64,000 bases of DNA from Butyribacter intestini (lineage in GTDB: Bacteria; Bacillota; Clostridia; Lachnospirales; Lachnospiraceae): NCBI GenBank assembly GCA_001414325.1, contig LLKB01000005.1, positions 658,635-722,634 on the forward strand, given 5' to 3'. Positions 60,377-64,000 of the stretch are shown here, one piece after another. The notes under the pieces are model-generated. The model saw nothing but the letters and a program-made list of their open reading frames with translations. It did not search any database and was not told the origin of the DNA. The translations under genes and the position numbers were made by a program. Position 1 is the stretch's first letter. Each line of letters opens with the position of its first letter.

Positions 60377-63300
60377 ATGAAGAAAAAATTATTATGTACA
60401 CTTTTAACATTATGTATGTTAGTTGGCACACTAGCAGATAATTATCATTTTAATTTTGTAAAAGCAGATGAAATACAAAATTCAACTAATGTAAAAACAG
60501 GTGACACTATAAAATATGACGGTGACAGTTTTCAAGTAATATACGAAATAACCTCATTATGGAACGGTGCCTATAATGTAAGTGTCACCCTAAAAAACAC
60601 AGGAACAAGTACAATTCACAATTGGGCATTACTTTATGATATGGAAACAAATAATATTACAAATATTTGGAATGCAACTATCGCAAATAATGAGAATGGA
60701 TTGTATTTGATAAATAACAACAACTGGAATATGGATATAGCAGTAAATTCAAGTGTACAATTTGGATATACAGCATCATATACAGATAATTTAGTATCAC
60801 TTCCAAAAACTTTCAAATTAACTACCTGCGAAACAGAAGTTCCAAAAAATAATTATGAAACATCATTTGCAATTACAAGTACAGGAGGTGGACAGTTGAC
60901 TGCTAATATCACAATAAAAAATATTTCTAGTAAAACAATAACAGATTGGTCATTAAAATTTACATATAAAAATAAAATATATAATATGTGGGGTGCTTCC
61001 TTGGAGGAACAAGAACAGAAAGATAATGAATATATATATCAAGTTAGAAATCCAGGATGGACACAAAATCTTGATGCAAATTCAGAATATACATTTGGAT
61101 TTCAAGCCAAAAGTGTCGATGAAGCAGCTATTCCCTATAATTTCGAAATGAAATGTTACGATAATTCTATTATATACGATACAGACACCGATGGTGACGG
61201 ACTTGATGATGCAACAGAACTTATTTATGGAACCGATATAAATAATCCTGATACCGATGGTGACAGCTTAAATGACGGACTGGAAGTATATATATTAGGA
61301 TATGATCCGACAAATATTGATACAGATGGCAATGGTATTTCTGATGCTTACGAAGATACGGATGAAGATGGTCTGACAAATATATATGAAGTATCGGCTG
61401 GTTTAAATCCTGGAGAAAATGATACGGACAGTGATGGTTTAAATGATGGCGAAGAAATAAATACATATAAAACAAATCCCTTGCTTGATGATACTGATGG
61501 TGACACCTTATTAGATGGTTCTGAAATAGCATTAAAATTTAATCCTTGCAAAAAAGATACAAATAACAATGGAATTACTGATGATAAAGAATTTGTACAG
61601 CAAAAGATATCAGAAAATATAAACGAAAATGCAAATGATGGTGCAATTACTAATGTAACATTGAAAATGAATGTCACAGGAGATGCGACAGAAAATACAG
61701 AAATTGAAAATGTATTTGGTGAAGATATTTTGTCAAGCAATGTTGAAGGATTAATAGGTGTCCCAATAAACATAAATTGTACTGGTAAACTTGATAAAGC
61801 CACTATTACATTTAATTATAATCCAGAAAAGCTAGGAAATACATCAGAAGATGATCTTGCAATATTGTGGTATGATGAGAAAAATGATAATTATGTAATT
61901 TATGATAAAGAAGCTGTATTAGATAAAACCACACATACCATAAGTTATACAACTAATCATTTCAGTACATATATGGTCGTCAACAAAAAAACATGGTATG
62001 CCGTCTGGCGTAATGAAATAAATTATAGAACAACAAACAGAAAGAAAAAATTTGTAGATGTTGTTTTAACTATTGATGCATCTGGAAGCATGAAAGGAAG
62101 TGAAATTGTAAATGCCAAGAAAGCTCTAAATGAGTTTACAGATGCCAAAAGAAACAAAGATCGATTAAGTGTAGTTAAATTTACTGGAGAAGCTGACATT
62201 ATAGGTAAATTCAAAAAAAGTAAGACGAAAATCAAAAAAGATATTAATAAAATTAAAGCTGGCGGAAAAACTGATGTAGATAAAGGATTAAAGAAAGCAA
62301 TAAAATTATACACAGAAAAAGAATATAAAAATGTCGGAAATAAAAAAGATATTCTATTAATATGTGATGGAGATTTGGAATATAATCAAGAAATTGTTAA
62401 TTTAGCAAAGAAAAATAAGATTTCCATATATACAATTCTTATTGGAAAGAAAAACAAATCAGCATTGAAGAAAATTTCGACTAAAACAGGCGGAGCCTTT
62501 AAAAATGTTGAAAAAACAAGCGATTTATCAAATATTATGTTTAAAATGGAAGACAACATTATGGGTGCTATTGATAAAACTGATAGTGACAAAGATGGCA
62601 TATTCGATGTATATGAAGAAAAGGGAATGTTTTGCTCAAACGGCAAAATAATAAAAACGAATAAAAATAAAAAAGATAGTGATGGTGATGGTCTAAGCGA
62701 TTATTATGAATTTACATGCATTAAATATATTGGAACTCCATTAATGCCAGGCAATAAAACCATATATAATAAAAGGACAAAAGAATATATAGATGCCTCT
62801 TATTTTCCTTTTGTTAGGAGTAATCCTACAAAAAAGGACTCAGATAACGATGAGTATAATGATAAGATTGATAAAAAACCATTGCATAAAGCAACAAAAT
62901 TAATAGGAATAAAAAATGACAGAGAATTTGTTCCAATCAATATAAGTTTAGGAGAAACATTATGGAATGAAAATTGGAATAACTTTGATTTATCATATGG
63001 GGGTGATCAAGGTTGGTGGTCTGGAAAAATTAACAATGAAGGTTGTGGTATTATTGCTGCTGCAAATATACTTTTTTATCAAAGTAGAAAAGGAAAAAAA
63101 ATATCTGCTCCTTTTTCCAAAACTACATATAAAAAAACAGTAGATGAACTAAGCAATAATATTCCATTATTAAATGGTGCCGTAGCATTAACTATAAAGC
63201 GTGGACTTAAAGCATATTGGAGAATAAGAAAAACCGAAAAATTGTATAATATTGATATTGATGTAATGTTATTCTCCTCCGAAAAAAAATCAAACCAATT

Positions 63301-63640
63301 ATTTAAAAAAATAAAGACGAACTTAAAAAAGAAAAATCCTGTAATTTTATCTGTAGGCGGAAACATTCGAGGTAATAAAACAAAACATGGACCTGAAATG
63401 TTTAAATTAGAAAAAAACTCCTTAATTAAATTTGAAGGAAGTCGACAATATTTTGATGAACATTATGTTACAATAACAGGAATTTTAACAAATGAACAAG
63501 ACAATACATATAGATTACAAGTATCATCTTGGGGTGAAAAATATTATATAAAATACCATGATATATATCCATTTGTAAAAAATCATAGTTTACCTATGAT
63601 GTGCGATGCTATTTTTGTCGCAAAAAATAAGTCCAGCTAA
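60377..63640 (+). CDS. Secreted multidomain protein: CBM2-like, calcium-binding repeats, VWA, C39-like peptidase domain
   Basis: A 1087-residue protein. Signal peptide about 1-30; two CBM2-like beta-sandwich modules (about 40-150 and 155-262), each with the tryptophan pattern of cellulose-binding modules; TSP3-type calcium repeats (about 266-405, DTDGDGLDDATE, DTDSDGLNDGEE); a spacer ending in SYTTNHFSTYMVV; a VWA domain (about 558-725) with intact MIDAS DASGS; a second calcium repeat block (about 735-830); and a C-terminal papain/C39-like domain with Cys890 in NEGCGIIAAANILF and His1029 in FDEHYVTITGI. It is much more AT-rich than its neighbours and flanked by two ISs. Substrate is unknown; binding to polysaccharide or surface protein plus peptidase action is an inference. 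AAAGGAG stands 7 bases before the ATG. Confidence 0.83.
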   Translation: MKKKLLCTLLTLCMLVGTLADNYHFNFVKADEIQNSTNVKTGDTIKYDGDSFQVIYEITSLWNGAYNVSVTLKNTGTSTIHNWALLYDMETNNITNIWNATIANNENGLYLINNNNWNMDIAVNSSVQFGYTASYTDNLVSLPKTFKLTTCETEVPKNNYETSFAITSTGGGQLTANITIKNISSKTITDWSLKFTYKNKIYNMWGASLEEQEQKDNEYIYQVRNPGWTQNLDANSEYTFGFQAKSVDEAAIPYNFEMKCYDNSIIYDTDTDGDGLDDATELIYGTDINNPDTDGDSLNDGLEVYILGYDPTNIDTDGNGISDAYEDTDEDGLTNIYEVSAGLNPGENDTDSDGLNDGEEINTYKTNPLLDDTDGDTLLDGSEIALKFNPCKKDTNNNGITDDKEFVQQKISENINENANDGAITNVTLKMNVTGDATENTEIENVFGEDILSSNVEGLIGVPININCTGKLDKATITFNYNPEKLGNTSEDDLAILWYDEKNDNYVIYDKEAVLDKTTHTISYTTNHFSTYMVVNKKTWYAVWRNEINYRTTNRKKKFVDVVLTIDASGSMKGSEIVNAKKALNEFTDAKRNKDRLSVVKFTGEADIIGKFKKSKTKIKKDINKIKAGGKTDVDKGLKKAIKLYTEKEYKNVGNKKDILLICDGDLEYNQEIVNLAKKNKISIYTILIGKKNKSALKKISTKTGGAFKNVEKTSDLSNIMFKMEDNIMGAIDKTDSDKDGIFDVYEEKGMFCSNGKIIKTNKNKKDSDGDGLSDYYEFTCIKYIGTPLMPGNKTIYNKRTKEYIDASYFPFVRSNPTKKDSDNDEYNDKIDKKPLHKATKLIGIKNDREFVPINISLGETLWNENWNNFDLSYGGDQGWWSGKINNEGCGIIAAANILFYQSRKGKKISAPFSKTTYKKTVDELSNNIPLLNGAVALTIKRGLKAYWRIRKTEKLYNIDIDVMLFSSEKKSNQLFKKIKTNLKKKNPVILSVGGNIRGNKTKHGPEMFKLEKNSLIKFEGSRQYFDEHYVTITGILTNEQDNTYRLQVSSWGEKYYIKYHDIYPFVKNHSLPMMCDAIFVAKNKSS

Positions 63641-63761
63641 TAAATGTCAATAGTTAGATGTGAAAAAAATTATTTTGTTTTTTGACTAAAAAAGGGCGGA
63701 CTTTCCCCTTGGTGAAAATATCGTTTTTTGAAAGATATTGATTCATTGGGTTCATAGTATT

Positions 63762-64000
63762 TTATGCAGTCATGTCGCATTTGGCAGCATTGTATTGTTT
63801 GATATGCTCCTGAGGAGCAATGATTTTGAATGGTTTGTTGTCTCTGAGTATTGCAAATATCATATTGCATACCTTATGTGAAACAGCGCCCATTGCTACG
63901 AGCTTTGGTTTTGAGTCACACTTCTTGAGATAGTATTCGCGAAGAACTGGATTTTTAGCTTCTCCATTACGGGAGATACTGATGCTTTGTAGGGTTAATG
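63762..64000 (-). CDS. IS110-family transposase, C-terminal part (truncated by window end)
   Basis: 78 residues in the frame that ends at the TAA at 63762-63764, for example NPVLREYYLKKCDSKPKLV and AVSHKVCNMIFAILRDNKPF, matching the C-terminal Transposase_20 pattern of IS110 transposases. The gene enters from beyond the window. A different overlapping frame is not coding. Bases between 63641 and 63761 would form part of the IS right end. Confidence 0.75.
   Translation of the reverse strand, partial: LTLQSISISRNGEAKNPVLREYYLKKCDSKPKLVAMGAVSHKVCNMIFAILRDNKPFKIIAPQEHIKQYNAAKCDMTA

Noticed and set aside
63670..63870. A 66-residue minus-strand frame near the right end
   Set aside because: The overlapping frame ending at 63762 gives a clear IS110-type transposase C terminus; this one does not resemble a protein.

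Overview
The window is a low-GC Firmicutes chromosome segment, most likely from a motile, spore-forming member of the Lachnospiraceae (Clostridia). The evidence is an anaerobic ribonucleotide reductase end, a sigma-F/SpoIIA operon joined to a spoVA operon, a flagellin-FliS-FliK-like block, a T-box-controlled valS, a THF riboswitch on an ECF folate transporter gene, and several small conserved families typical of gut Clostridia. Assignment below family level is not possible from sequence alone.

Layout. 1-14.5 kb: the nrdD end, then a long minus-strand housekeeping stretch: Hpt, recU, an RluA-type pseudouridine synthase, a small alarmone synthetase with a structured leader, an M23 peptidase, proC, a RACo-like ASKHA protein, rny, tsaD, rnz, rimI, tsaB and tsaE. 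Three of the four tRNA t6A genes (tsaB, tsaD, tsaE) lie here. 14.9-24 kb: a lone plus-strand RelA/SpoT-like protein of unusual form, a degenerate HtrA, mutS2, a two-component pair, then folT with its riboswitch. 24-38 kb: pfkA, trmL, an aminotransferase with an Lrp regulator, a VanW protein, a B12/radical-SAM protein, tRNA-Trp, a DUF975 protein and an AAA-ATPase/nuclease. 37.5-41.2 kb: spoIIAA-spoIIAB-sigF followed by a sigma-G-type promoter, a 40-aa membrane micro-ORF and spoVAA-AB-AC. 41.4-52.8 kb: TPR and FapA-like proteins, valS, a MerR-like regulator, a rhomboid protease, a flavodoxin/SCP2 fusion and a HIT protein. 52.9-58.3 kb: fliS, flagellin and a giant FliK-like protein. 58.6-64 kb: an accessory island with a complete IS, a 1087-residue secreted multidomain protein and the end of an IS110-type transposase.

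Most notable observation: the alarmone synthetase gene (leader about 3965-4080, minus) and the HIT-family gene (leader about 52249-52330, plus), almost 50 kb apart and unrelated in product, carry the same 5' leader architecture. Each has a GTGTGAA/TTCACAC helix, then a 12-bp hairpin whose stem sequence differs but whose pairing is kept, an 11-nt loop identical at 10 of 11 positions (TGTGCACACT plus G or T), and an invariant GTGTGCA just upstream of the ribosome binding site that can pair 7 of 7 with the loop as a pseudoknot. This looks like a cis-regulatory RNA acting on translation; I do not recognise it as a named class.

Other points of interest: a 185-bp MITE-like family with 16-bp terminal inverted repeats (three full copies, two remnants), each full copy just downstream of a minus-strand gene, one with an exact 8-bp target duplication that regenerates the host gene's stop codon; an IS inserted between the -10 box and the ribosome binding site of the secreted multidomain protein gene; and a good sigma-G promoter match ahead of the spoVA genes.
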